A stretch of 64,000 nucleotides of DNA from Cristatella mucedo (Eukaryota; Bryozoa; Phylactolaemata; Cristatellidae). Below, piece by piece: positions 24,976-35,960 of this stretch. The DNA is taken from positions 4,052,501-4,116,500 of the forward strand of contig WPIO01000019.1 of the NCBI GenBank assembly GCA_009760855.2. Reading direction: 5' to 3'. Below the pieces are notes generated by a model, which worked only from the letters and a program-made list of their open reading frames with translations, ran no database searches and was not told the DNA's origin. Every line of letters starts with the position of its first letter. The stretch's first letter is position 1. A program made the translations under genes and the position numbers.

Positions 24976-26655
24976 TCCATGTGGGGATTATGGCTAGGAT
25001 TTTTAGGAAAACAATCCTAGCAGTTTTCACTGCTCGAAGTAAGGTGCCGTGCTCACGATTGGAAGCCGCTTCTTAGAATTTCGACCAAAGGAATTCCATC
25101 GAAGATGTATCATTACGAAAAGGAAAAACTGGCCGCAGGATTAGTGGCTGGCTGCTTTAAAGGTGAGCTGCTTCGACAGCCTCATTCACACGATGGCTGT
25201 ACCTTGGCCGCTGCGCCTATCGCTACCGCTTCAAGTTACAATAAAGAATTGCCTACCATAGGACATGAGCTGACGACCTGATCCCGTGAAGTGCAAATGC
25301 ATATATACGAGGTCGTCACAAATCACCCGCCTAGCCCTCACCAGTCCGGGTAGTGGCATTCAATTAATGCCGACCTGCCGCTCGAAATATGCAATACGGC
25401 AACGACGCAGCGCTTGAAATCCCGCAAGTGTGGCTAACACCAACAGTGAAAGTCCTTTGAGTTGCCTGCATAGTAAAGCTGGTAATGGAGGTGACTTCCA
25501 ACAGAATCGTTAGCATGCTTACAGCAGCTAATGGTCAGATATTTATTTGCAAGCTCTAGCGCCTTTGACCAATTTCGCTCGTAGCCTACCGAGCCGTCTG
25601 GATCGTGGCTACGTGCTCGGAGTCGGCATCAAACTGGGTTTGATTTGAGCAGTTCTCCGAAAGCTGGCTGTATTCTCGTGCCGCTATCTGCCGACAGCCG
25701 TGGAACGGAGTCGTAGGCTTGTCATAAACAACAATCCTTCTTCAGTTATCAGCCGTTGGTAGCTGCTGTTTAGCACCACCATCAATATCGCCTCCATCGT
25801 CAGGTAACGATGTCGTCCAACAGCGTCGATCGACCTAAAGCGGGCTAAGCGCGACCATCCTGGCAGATAAGAGAAGCAGAGAGTCAGGTGGCATACAGAG
25901 AGCCGGCTCCTGTGCCGAGGAATCGGCACAGGAGCCTGCTCTCTGCGACCGGTTCTGCTCGACGGTATCGCACATAGCAGCGTCGTCGCTCGATAGAAAG
26001 TATGCGGGATTACTGCCGTTTCATTTTAATCAAGCGACACAGGAAGACAGAGGATGGTAGAAAGACAGACTCGGGTTGTTTGCTGCAGGGGATATACGGG
26101 AGACGCCGACCTTTTTTTTAAATTCCAAAGGCGGCGAGCCTTCCTGCCATTCGTATCCTATCAATAAAAGCGTGCCTTGGCGAAGGGCTTTCGCTGATTC
26201 GTTACGACGCCATGCCAGACTAAATGCAACCTCTCAGAGTGTATTATATATCAACTAAATAACTCTAGACAGCTACAGCGATTCGATGACCACAGAGAGA
26301 TAACTAAAACTCACAATTACCAAACCAAACCTAAAGGGTTCAGTACCCGTCGCTATTTCTTTTCCGTTCCAAGAAGGTTAATTGATAACATGCAAACATT
26401 TTCTCCCAACTTCCAGGAATAGCCATACCTGCTGTTTCGATGGTACCGCGGACTATTGGGAATCATTTCAAATCGGAGATTGGCACGGAGGAGCGCATAT
26501 CTCGCACAAACTGCTGCACCTGCTACGTCGCAGTCTACGCAGCTCTCGATTAAGCAGGGCAAGATTACAACCCGTGGAACACGTTACTGCCAACTAGACT
26601 CGCGAAGGTACGCGAGATATATATACGCTTGAGCTATCATTCAATGACACGGCCG
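24964..26655. other. No identified gene; one short coding-like frame
   Basis: A 58-codon frame at 25105-25281 (plus strand) starts MYHYEKEKLAAGLVAGCFK and contains TTTAAAG|GTGAGC, a good match to a splice donor consensus. No domain or partner exon was recognised, so it is only a candidate exon. Confidence 0.25.
25896..25945. repeat. 23-bp inverted repeat, 4-base loop
   Basis: Left arm 25896-25918 (CAGAGAGCCGG...GTGCCGA) and right arm 25923-25945 match at 22 of 23 positions around a GGAA loop. Confidence 0.96.
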
Positions 26656-26659
26656 CGTA

Positions 26660-28060
26660 GAGTCTTACTTAAATGTGGCAGCCACTCAATAGAGGCCCGA
26701 TCCATACTAAATTAAATTGACTGTGGGTAAACCACGAATCTCGCAACCATTATACGCACAAATTTATTAGAGCCGCTTAAACAGGCTCCTGTCAAGAGCA
26801 AACCGTCTAAGCACGGGCAAATGCAGAGTTCCGGGTGTGCTAATTGACTAAAATAAAACTCAGAAATTGGAAAACCTGGTGCTCAAAATCGGCTCCTCCA
26901 ACTTATCTCCTGTTGAATCTGCATGTAGTCTTGGTATCCTGTTCCAAACTGACCTTTCATTAGACGTCTACATCAGCTCCATAGTCAAGTGTGCCTACTT
27001 TCAGCTACATAACATAGCTAAAGTTCGGGCTTGTTTAGACAGAGATTCCACATCAAACTTGGTCCATGCATTTGCGACATCCCGTCTCTACTTCTATAAC
27101 TCACCGCTTGCTTATCTAACCGGTGCAATCAGGCGCTTACAGTTAGTGCAAAACTTTGTAGCTAGGCTCATCTGTCTCGAGCGTCCAAGTTGCCACATCT
27201 CACCACTTCTCACCGACCTGCACTGGCTCCCAGTCAAGCAGCGCATCGACTTCAAGGTTTTGTCACTCACTTTTCGGTCCCTTTGTTCTTTGGCTCCAGC
27301 CTACCTATCAGAACTACTCCTCCACTAGGCCTAGAATAGTTAAACTCGCTGCTCTTACTTGAATCGTGTAGCCACCCCTCATACGAGCCTCAAAACCGTT
27401 GGCGATCGCGCCTTTAGTTCGTATGCTCCCAAAGCCAGGAACTCACCACCAACGCACGTCACAACGTCCCCTGATATGACATTTAAAATGAAGCTTTAAA
27501 AACTCAGCTGTTTATTGCAGCATTTAGTGGGTCTTTGTGATTCGTCCTTCATATGCGTGTAACTGCTTACACTATGCCTGCTGCTTTCGGATGTTACCAC
27601 CAAAGATTTGATAATTCTTTATATGCAGCGTCTGTAAACTGCCTAGAGAGAGATTCAGTTCTCTGAGGGCGCTAAACACATTTTTTTATTATTGTTAAAC
27701 TTAAGAGCCCCTCAAACAGGGCTCACTAGAAGCACAGCCTTGTCGTCCAAGAGTGATCAAAGAAAGTAACCGGCAATGCATGATATCGAAAAATGTACGA
27801 GCCTCTTAAGCACGGCTCCGATTATCATTTGGCCCGGGTAAAGAAAGTATCCCATGACCACTATAAGGACAACTGTCTGGGAACTGCTTAAACCGGGCTC
27901 CGATCACAACTAATTCATCCACCATGGGTAAAGAAAGTATCTTGCGACTATAATATCGACAAATATACGAGAGCCACTTTAGATCGGGTTCCGATCCCGA
28001 CTACACCATCCAAACATAGGCAAAGTAAGAAGCTCGTTTGCACCATACCGACTTAGGCTC
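26660..28060. repeat. Imperfect tandem repeat of about 80-110 bases, split by LINE1
   Basis: Units start near 26660, 26765, 27703, 27800, 27881 and 27976. Each begins GAGCC(G/C)CTTAAAC.GGGCTCC and many contain CATGGGTAAAGAAAGTATC and GACAAATATACGA. Units are diverged from each other. A LINE1 copy (26850-27702) lies inside the array, so the array is older than that insertion. Confidence 0.72.
26850..27702 (+). mobile_element. LINE1 copy E, 3' third
   Basis: A 153-codon frame (26867-27328) covers the region downstream of the RT active site: GSSNLSPVESACSLGILFQT, CAYFQLHNIAKVRACLDRD, LHWLPVKQRIDFKVLSLTF, CSLAPAYLSELLLH. After a stop it goes on as TPHTSLKTVGDRAFSSYAPK. The 3' UTR and the hairpin GCCTAGAGAGAGATTCAGTTC...GGGCGCTAAACA end in a T-rich ATTATTG tail. 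It is 5'-truncated downstream of YADD. Confidence 0.86.
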
Positions 28061-29014
28061 GTTCAGAGCTAAAGCAACAGATCCATAAACCTTAAGATAA
28101 CCCAGTCCATTAAGAATCCGAATCAGCACTGAAAACTCAGAGAACCGGATCGACAAGTTCGGCGGACCAGGAATAGAAAAACGCCATTAAAATCCCTAGA
28201 AATAATGGATCGACGTAGCCAAATCGAATTATTGGCTAGCAATTTAGGCCGCTGGGCACACAGCGCCGACCGCGATAGCAAGCAATTAAGCCTTCGTACC
28301 CGTCAAAATTAGATCTGATTAGGTGGACCAGCTCAATCTGTTGAACAAACGTACTCCAAAGAACGTCTCAAGAAGATTTTCCGCAGAAAGGTATAACCAA
28401 CCACATGGATCGCTTAAATATCGAAAGAGCCAGTAACCACAAAGAAGGCATGCAGTGTTCGCCGAGCTCGAAATGCCGCTACCAAAATCCAACCGACTGT
28501 CGTGAACGTCGAAGAATGCTGTCCTTAAAGCAGGCCGAAAAGGAATCGAGCTTCGGGTCTCAAAAGCATGCCGTACAAAGACTCGAAGCAGCTGCAACAT
28601 TCAAGAACCACGATCCGATCTTTGCTGAAATTTGCACACACCATAACTCAAAAATCGAAAAGATATCTATAGCGAGATGAACTCAGCAAGCGCTTGCCGC
28701 GAGACCATCCATCAAAGCGAGTCGTCTTTGTCGTTTGTCACTCAACTTGGCAAGTCGCTATCGTGATCCTGAATTTTTTCCTACGTGTCGCATCCTGGTT
28801 ACTGCTGAGTTATTCTCACGAGCTTTCTTCGAATGAACTCGCGTAAGCTATCCTATTACTACCATCCTAATGCCAGACAACTTCAGCTCACGGATCCTCA
28901 GAACTAGTGCAGCAAACCGAATTCGAATCCCGTAATCATGCGCACTAGCACACGTACAAACACGCACCGACGTCAGTGTGACAAATCAATACAAGAAACT
29001 CAACAAAATTATCT
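28061..29014. other. No recognised feature
   Basis: Frames of about 90 codons on both strands (28319-28680) lack motifs. It may be flanking sequence of the Ty3/gypsy remnant, but no LTR was recognised. Confidence 0.4.
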
Positions 29015-29290
29015 CAATGGCGAAACCGAGCGTTTCTCAAAGAATGCCAGATATGCGACCGAAGACGTCATTGCCGCCAGCCATGCACATCTCCAGTGCT
29101 AATAGACTCATGCAAACACATACCGGCATAGTACAATATATCACTGCAAAACACGACCAAAGTATCACAAGGGCACAACCGGGCTTTTCTAGAGAATGAC
29201 AGATATGCGACCACAGACGTCATAGTCACTCTCAATGCACCACATTTACAGCACCGGCACACCACCCACTCATTCTGCCTCACCATACAT
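29015..29290. repeat. Partial tandem duplication, offset about 150 bases
   Basis: CAAAGAATGCCAGATATGCG near 29040 and TAGAGAATGACAGATATGCG near 29190 start matching stretches that continue ACCGAAGACGTCAT versus ACCACAGACGTCAT. Confidence 0.7.
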
Positions 29291-29329
29291 CACGTAGTCA
29301 GTCGTCCATCTTGGTGTGGCTGTACTTCA

Positions 29330-30530
29330 TTTCAAGCTACGCTGACCATCTCCAGTATGCTGCACATGCTGAGGATCACCCGTAGCCAAGCCGTGATACT
29401 GGCCAGCATGAATAGCATCTCCGTCGTCACTGAGAGTCGCATCCTCGCCGTCACCTGAGCTGTCTGTATCGCTGCCTTCCTCAAGTGAATTGGGTCCACG
29501 TGAAATGACCAGTCCCGTATTATTTCCACATACGATCAGCATAGACAATTTTCGGTTTCGCTCTTGCAATTTAGAGCGAAAGCGAATGGTCACATCTCGA
29601 AGTCGATTCTCCATAGCTTATACCGACCTTACAAGGACTCAGAAGCTTGCTAGAGAGTCCCTTCTTTCTCTAGACCCCGTCATCATCCGGTCGCAGTGCA
29701 ACCTCGCGGGCTATCGATCAGCTCGCCCCGCTTTATGTCATCTGCCGAGACGGCCAAGTTTTCTCTAACCCGATCATAAATGTCTGAAAGCTACTCTTGA
29801 ATGTCCCGTATATTATACATTGGACAAATAGCAACATGCTGCTCATAGGGCCGGACTACTGTCAGCAGATCTACCATCATCTCAGCTATACAGGCAGCAT
29901 CAACCTGGCCGGAGGATACCTGGTAGACTTATGCTCCCCTGAACGGTATGCCGTCAGCAAATGCGGCTGAACATGTCCAAATCGTGCTACTTTTTGAAAA
30001 AGTAATCCGAACTACCCGGCGTCAGAATTCGAAAGCGTTCCACCACACTATCCTACTGTATGCATACCCAATAACTTACAGCACTGAGAAAACGCAACCG
30101 ATTCAAAATTGCTGACCTCATCAGAATGTAATTCGTCAGGTATGCCAAACGATAAAAGACATTGCATGCAACGCTGGCAACGTTAGTGGCCTCCCGGTCC
30201 AAAATAGTGGAGGCTTCAGGGCGCTTATTAAATTAATCCGTTAAATGTAGATGTACTTGCTGCCATGCTTGGTGGCACACAGATGCCCAGTCAAATAAAC
30301 AGCGAATCGTTCCATCTGACCGCCCATCTGATGAAGTTGCAACGATGCCCTGGGGTCCCTTCTAGCCGCATCATACCACGCAGGATTTGCATCTGTCTTC
30401 TACATTCCTGTGCATTTTTAGTACAATAGAACCGTTGCCTCAGGTGACTCGTGTCATCTTAAGCTCTAGTTTACCGCATGCCGGCTTATCGTGCACTTCA
30501 GCTAGAACTATGGGCCAAACCTTCGTCGGA
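29330..30530 (-). pseudogene. Decayed Ty3/gypsy integrase region
   Basis: Reading the minus strand from 30530 downwards and allowing frameshifts: EVHDKPACGKLELKMTR and RQRFYCTKNAQECRRQMQ resemble the zinc-binding H2C2 region (HD.P..GHLG..KT..R.R..FYW). GGQMERFAVYLTGHLCATKH plus GSKYIYI and DYFNKRPEA (first W to N) match the start of the catalytic core. FYRLAYLTNYILMRS then SVVERF correspond to the RFG.P..LHSDQG and VERFN blocks. HLLTAYRSGEHKSTRYPPA is the downstream AYR...H..TG.SP block, and PKIVYADRMWKYY recalls the HxDRLK end. Stops and shifts are frequent. No LTR or RT was found beside it. Confidence 0.68.
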
Positions 30531-30539
30531 CGGAATCAT

Positions 30540-30795
30540 AAACACAGCCAACCGTGGTAGACGTCAATGCTCGGCTTCGCCACCTTTTCAGGCTCGAAAA
30601 TAAGTTACTACCGGCCATTTTCAGATGCCTTCTTTGAAGCTATTGTTGCAGCATTTCCTTCGTCATTATCACCGATTCCGTCCCTGCAACGAACTTTCGC
30701 CAGAACTTTCGCTCGCTCAAGTGGTCAGCCACTTGGCTGGAGACAGGGACGAGCCTTTTGCTTCAGTTATGTCTCTATTGCTGTATATACAACTG

Positions 30796-30833
<38 letters not shown>

Positions 30834-32100
30834 ATAAGAAGCTTCCTCAAGTCGGCAAAAAACACTAAGAAGGGTCGTCGTGGAAACGTACAGCTGGTGA
30901 AATAGCTAAGCAGTCGTCTCTGGCATCGCACAGCAGTGACAGGCGATATGCAGCGTTTTCACCTCACTCAAACGTTGCCAAATCACGGTTCCTCGTCTGG
31001 CAGGCAGTGAGATTTGACTGCAATCGCGGAACAAGGAGAGCCACCACGTAGGCAAAAGCGAGGCTGGAGGAATCGTCTCGGATACTCGTGAGTACTGGCG
31101 AGACAGACAAGCAGTGATCTTCCCCGTCAGCGAAGAGCAGCGGTATGCGAGGCATAGCCGTATCGCTGCGTTGTGCATCGCCGTAGAAACAAGGATCTTC
31201 ATTGGGCACGTAACGAGAGCTGGCGACAGTCACATGATCCGTGGTGCAGATACGATCAGTAGTATGCTCACAGAGAAGGAATGCAGCTCGTCCAGCGTCG
31301 GAGCAGCAGTCCATAACCTCGACAAATCGCACGGTGGCTGTCTCGAAGCAAGTTACAACGGTCACCGGCTCCACAATGGCGATAACTGGCTCAGGAAGAA
31401 CGACCACTTCCAGCCTTACATCATCCGTCGAGGCTGCGGTACCAGACACACTAGCACGTTATCAGCAGCCATTTCTATACTCTCGTGCACAATTTTTAAC
31501 TCTGGCTTCTCAAGCCGTACACCGGGCTTCCAGATTTTAACGCAAGGATCTTTAACTATGACCTGCACCAGTGCTACACTAGTCACCTTATCGCCATTGA
31601 CACATTCTAGATTCACAGCAGTAAGTTCCAGCCTGCTGCTGCTGCTGCTGCTGCTGCCATTAGCGAACTCAAGTTCCAGCCTCGTATCTGCCTCAGCTTT
31701 ACTCTCAGAAGGCTGCTGGCTAGCCGCGATATTTACGGCAGATATTACTAACTTTAACTTCACGCAGTGACGTTCCTCTGCCTTTAGGATCTCTATACCC
31801 TTAAGACTAGTAAGTCCAAAAGCTGCAATGCACAGTTGGCTGCCGGTGCGTGGTGCTTCCCCAAAAGACGCAGCGAGAGCGTATTTTCATAATCTGCTTA
31901 AGGTCAGAACAATGTTCTTCATCAGTTTATTTAATTTTGATTAAGCCATGAATCAAAATTCACAAACGTTCAGCGTGGTATTTTTCCGAACCCCGAAGTT
32001 CAGTAGGTTTAGCAGGCAACTCCTTCAGCGCTCAAACAATCAACAACTATCCGCACGTAATTCGATCACTCTAATAAGGAAATCCACCATTCCTGTTGAA
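30540..32100 (-). repeat. Dispersed repeat X, copy 1 (coding-like on the minus strand)
   Basis: The same series of blocks recurs at 36600-38180 in the same orientation. Minus-strand frames 31416-31763 and 30964-31449 give GVRLEKPELKIVHESIEMAA, LPEPVIAIVEPVTVVTCFET and RFVEVMDCCSDAGRAAF. The other copy conserves GVRFKEPEF and VEPWTVITCSETA in the matching frame. A CTG run at 31637-31654 codes Ser. I do not recognise the protein. It lies directly upstream of the gypsy integrase in the same orientation and could be part of that element, but no RT YxDD block is visible. Confidence 0.6.
30796..30831. repeat. (TA)n microsatellite
   Basis: About 36 bases of TA inside dispersed repeat X. Confidence 0.95.
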
Positions 32101-32228
32101 AGTCCACTAAAATTGTCACAAGCAATGGTACTTGCACAGGACGACTGCTTTTTATATGATCATACTTTTTTCTACTATACTACATTATATCGTGCTTTGT
32201 TGTTTTATATTTTATACTAGATTGTATT

Positions 32229-32368
32229 TTGGCACACAAGGTAGGGCGGTGCTTTGCACGACCTTGGTCAGGAGGTCGTAGGTTCGCCACTGCAAGCGGT
32301 GGTGATAGCCGTAAAGGCTCTTCTGTCGCAATACAAAAAGAGGCAGTTAAATCAGTTAGTATTTTTTT
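32229..32368 (+). mobile_element. SINE2 copy 2, internally deleted
   Basis: The head CAAGGTAGGGCGGTGCTTTGC and the palindromic arm run directly from GGTTCG into CCACTGCAAGCGGTGG. The segment holding the end of the B box, present in the next copy, is missing. Tail: GAGGCAGTTAAATCAGTTAG then T's. Confidence 0.8.
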
Positions 32369-32552
32369 GGTGAGCTGTGATGGCTCACTAGGTAAGGTGG
32401 TTGGTTTTCACGACCTCAGTCCCGAGTTCGTGGGTTCGAATCCTGCAGTGGGTGATCCTTTATTGCCACTGCAAACGGTGGTGATAGCCGTAAAGATTCT
32501 TCTGTCGCTATACAAAAAAGGGCTGTTAAATCAGTTAGCATATTGATATAAA
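32369..32552 (+). mobile_element. SINE2 copy 3, head-to-tail with copy 2
   Basis: Full-length: GATGGCTCACTAGGTAAGG (A-box region), GTGGGTTCGAATCCTGC (B box), GCCACTGCAAACGGTGGTGA, TTCTTCTGTCGCTATACAAA and GTTAAATCAGTTAGCA. It follows copy 2 directly, making a dimer. Confidence 0.87.
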
Positions 32553-32929
32553 AATGACATCGGCTTTAAAGCTGCCTAACAATTGATTGTCACGTGACCG
32601 TTCCTAGCCCTTATAATTACGGAATAGTGGATAATAAATATATCGGCAATCGTACTCAGGCTGCTATAGAGCATCAAAGTTTCACCAGCACGAATGCAGG
32701 CAGTGATTTTTGTTTATAGTCCGCTGATCGTCAGGGTTACGGCCTCTGGACGTGTCTGGGATTTGCCACGAAGACGTTTGTACCTTGACCTTGTTTGGCT
32801 GGAGGGCTATTTTAGGTCGGGTAGTGTGCTGTCTCTTTTCTTCGCAGTGCAAGCCCGGTGCAATGTCACTTCCATTCCATGCTCTTTTTTCTAGTGAACT
32901 TAGTCAAACTGTGCAGTAGGAGCAAGAGG
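32553..32929. other. No recognised feature
   Basis: A 66-codon plus-strand frame (32694-32894) has no motif. Confidence 0.4.
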
Positions 32930-33062
32930 TTTTATAATAACAATAATAACAACACACTTGATAAAGCATCCTCAGAGAACTCAATCTTTTTCTAGGCACT
33001 TAACATTAGCAGCAAACAAAGCACGATCGAATGGTTAGTGGCAGCATGCTCAATGACAATGA
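32930..33062 (-). mobile_element. LINE1 3' UTR end
   Basis: Minus strand: GCCTAGAAAAAGATTGAGTTC, TCTGAGGATGCTTTATCAAG, TGTTATTATTGTTATTATA, preceded by AGCATGCTGCCACTAACC. Only the last about 130 bases are present; GC-rich DNA begins at its 5' end. Confidence 0.82.
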
Positions 33063-33417
33063 TAATCGGCCGCGGCCGCGGCGACCGATGTAGCGAAGGG
33101 TTCGCGCAGAGACATCTTCTCGCCGACGACGAGGGCTTGGACGGTCTTCAAGCGGTCCGTGCAGGATGGCGAACCGCTCGAAACGAGCAGATGCGTTCAC
33201 GGTTTTCGCGTCGCCGCCGTGCGAGCGAGGAAGCCGGCGCCAGCTTAGGTGCGCGGGTGCGGTCGCCGCGTTTCTAGCTCGGTAGCCACGAACCCAATCG
33301 ATCATCCCTCCTCCGCACCACCAGCCGCCACGACACTTCGCTCGGAACGGTGCTCAGCGGCCTGCGCCGGCCAACGAATTTCGCCCGTCGGCTTTGCCTG
33401 TCGCCTCGCGCCGCCAG

Positions 33418-33838
33418 TTCTGTTTCAGCCTGTTCGTGCCCTCAGATCCTGTGTGGGCAATAGATTAGCTGTTCCATTCCTCTGCTTAAAGACCGTTGGC
33501 GACAGAAGCTTTAGCTCTGCACGTCCTAGGCTGTGGAACTCGCTTCTACAATTCTTACGTAACGACAACTACTCTCCTACTGCCGACTATGGCACATCTT
33601 TTTCAGCGGTCCTGAGCTGCTACTTCTATGCTACTCACTACCTCAACTGCTCTCCTGACTCTGCTATGCTTCCCACTTTCTCTTTGTTGCGTGAGACGAA
33701 GTCTGTTGGCTACCGAATGCGTACCGAAAGCCGCTTAGGCTGTGAAAGCCGCTTAGTGCGCTATACAAAACTCTCCTGCGTAACACCCGCGTGGTCTTCA
33801 CGACTTTGTGGAGTTACAGACGGAGATGCATTACATTC
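33418..33838 (+). mobile_element. LINE2 3' end, longest plus-strand copy
   Basis: Codes VLFQPVRALRSCVGNRLAVP, LKTVGDRSFSSARPRLWNS, LLQFLRNDNYSPTADYGTSF, then a UTR with the AAGCCGCTTAGG...GTGCGCTATACAAAA hairpin and the end GAGTTACAGACGGAGATG plus CATTACATT. Its frame runs on into unrelated GC-rich sequence, giving a chimeric 254-codon frame that is not a gene. Confidence 0.85.
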
Positions 33839-34437
33839 TCAGCCGCCTCCCGCACGCCTGCCGGCTGCAAAATGGCGCATTCCGAGAACTAGCTGGCTCG
33901 TCGCCTGCGGCGGTGTAACCAAGGATTACCGCCAGCTCGGGCTCACGGAGACGACCGCAGGTCGCGCCGCTCGCGGGATCGCCACGGCGGCTGCAGCGGT
34001 TGCGGTCTCCTAAATCACGGGCTTAGTCGGCGGCTCTACGCGCGCCCCTCTCTTGACGCTCGCGTCAAGTCAAAGGTTCGCGGCGGCGGTCTCCTAAATC
34101 ACCGAGTTTAGACAGCCGCCTCCGCTGGTGCTCTCTTTCTCTCCACGTTTACATCCGCTCAGAGGCCTGGAGCGGCCGCGGGCTCGCGGCGGGTGGCAGG
34201 CAGCTGACGTCGGCCCGCGGTCGCACTGCACGCTCGATCGACTGCACCTGCGCTGGCACCTGTACAGTCCGCAGGGCGCGCACCTGCTCGCGCCGCGGAC
34301 GTGCGACCGGGTGGAGCTGGAAGTTTGAGCGCGCGTGCGGCATCTGGCGGCCAACCCCTAACCCCCCCCCCCCCACGCGACGACGGCCAACCATACCCCC
34401 ATCTCCTAGCGATGACGGACAGTCCCCCACCCCCACC

Positions 34438-34796
34438 CAGCTGTTCCATTCCTGCGCTTAAAGACCGCTGGCGGCAGAAGCTTTAGTTCTGCAGGTCCTA
34501 GACTGTGGAACTCGCGTCCACAATTCTTACGCAAAGACAACTACTCTCCAGCTGCCGACTATGGCTCATCCTTTCCAACGGTCCTGAGCTGCTACTTCCA
34601 CGCTACTCACTACCTCAACTGCTCTCCTGACTTTGCTATGCGTCCCACTTTCTCTTTGTTGCGTGAGATGAAGTCTGTTGGCTACCGAATGCGTACCGAA
34701 AGCCGCTTAGGCTGTGAGTGCGCTATACAAAACTCTCCTGCGTAACATCCACATGGTCTGTATGGCTTTGTGAAGTTACAGACGGAGATACATTGC
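34438..34796 (+). mobile_element. LINE2 3' end
   Basis: Matches 33460-33838 closely from GCTGTTCCATTCCTGCGCTT to GACGGAGATACATTGCA. It is in the same orientation about 1 kb downstream and ends in a poly-C run. Confidence 0.85.
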
Positions 34797-35079
34797 AACC
34801 CCCCCCCCCCGCGATGACCGCTTTGGCTGTCAATCGGATGAAAGCTGCACAGCGAGCGAAGCGGGACCGCGTGCGACGCGACGGCAGCGTCAGGAGGCGG
34901 CGGCGGCGGCCGCCGCCGCCGCCGAAGCTGCGCCGACTTATCGTGCGGTTCGCCACCGAACGGTGCCGGATTCGGCGTTCTCGCAAGGGTCACCGCCGCC
35001 GCCCAGGGTGCGGATGTGGGCGGCTTTCCGCTCGAGGCGGGCCCGACAGCCGGAAGTGGGCAGTGCGCTCTTTATGGAG

Positions 35080-35221
35080 TTATATGATATATGATTCACT
35101 TGTATAGCACCCAAAGAGAACTAAATCTCTATTCAGGCGCTTCACATATGCCTCAGGGTTCGAGCCCACGACCTCAGCCAGACCTTAGTCGGGGCGAGCA
35201 CCTTAGCCGCTGGACCGAGTG
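35080..35221 (-). mobile_element. SINE1 copy (tRNA-derived)
   Basis: On the minus strand: head CGGTCCAGCGGCTAAGGTGC (A-box region), B box GGGCTCGAACCC, then GGCATATGTGAAGCGCCTGA, ATAGAGATTTAGTTCTCTTTGGGTGCTATACA and an AT-rich tail. Head and tail match the copies at 36168 and 62617. Confidence 0.87.
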
Positions 35222-35634
35222 GCGGCTCGCCTCCCGTCCGACAGAGTCTCTTTCAAAGGGGCTCTGCTGCGCACGGGGTCAGAGCTCCGAGCATCGTTCG
35301 GGCGAGCGAACCACTGCAGATGCACCGGATTCGGGCGGATGTGGCGACGAACTCCTTCATTACTCGCGCGGCGCCTCCGACCGCTTTCGCGCTCGGCGTT
35401 CTGGCGTCGTGAAGCGTGTGTGTGCGTACTGCAGAGAAGCGCATTGTATTTTCAGGCAGCGACCCCAGCGGATGCGAAGAGTCGCATAAACACGGAGGCG
35501 ACGTGGCGCAAACGGCAGGGCTTCCGCCGTGGTGCGAACGCAGCACTCGCCGCGAAAGCACTGTCGGTCGACAAAACGAAACGGGGCATGTCTTGTCGAG
35601 TCTGGGGTGAGGGCAGATAATAACAACAATAATA

Positions 35635-35741
35635 ATGACAACCGCTGATAAATATATATATATATATATATGTGTTATATATATCAGTGGTTGTCATAGT
35701 TATTTTTGTTGTATATATATATATTCCTCAAGAGAACTTAA

Positions 35742-35778
<37 letters not shown>

Positions 35779-35850
35779 CTCAAGGTAACTTAATATATAT
35801 ATATATATATATATATATTCCTCAAGGTAACTTAATCTCTATCTACGCGC
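35635..35850. repeat. TA arrays alternating with SINE1 tail pieces, plus an inverted repeat
   Basis: ATGACAACCGCTGATA (35635-35650) and TATCAGTGGTTGTCAT (35682-35697) are inverted copies around a TA run. Then the unit (TA)n-TTCCTCAAG(A/G)(G/T)AACTTAAT occurs three times (near 35724, 35777, 35819). Only the last continues into the normal tail CTCTATCTACGCGCTTTACAT. So a SINE1 tail (minus strand) with its TA microsatellite has been amplified locally. Confidence 0.85.
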
Positions 35851-35883
35851 TTTACATATCACTGCGAGAGAATAAGTGTACAA

Positions 35884-35960
35884 CATTTAAAAAGAAGCTT
35901 AAAACACGCCTTTTTATGACAGCATTTAGTGGGGTTGCCTGTGAACTACAGTTAACGATT
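35884..35960 (+). mobile_element. LINE1 fragment: end of the ORF
   Basis: Codes FKKKLKTRLFMTAFSG, the last residues of the LINE1 protein, followed by diverged UTR. Confidence 0.65.

Larger units (their letters stand above)
33063..35600. other. GC/CpG-rich block with no identified gene
   Basis: Strikingly richer in G+C and CpG than its surroundings, with CGG/CCG runs (GGCGGCGGCGGCGGCC near 34898) and poly-C runs (34366-34374, 34798-34810). Frames such as 34128-34328, 34820-35107 and 35219-35620 are open on several strands at once, as expected from GC content, and show no domain. GCGGTCTCCTAAATCAC occurs twice (about 33999 and 34088). It could be a CpG island with unseen exons, but I cannot show it. 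Confidence 0.5.

Noticed and set aside
33249-34013. 254-codon frame as a host gene
   Set aside because: Its middle is the LINE2 C-terminal region and UTR; both ends are unrelated GC-rich sequence.
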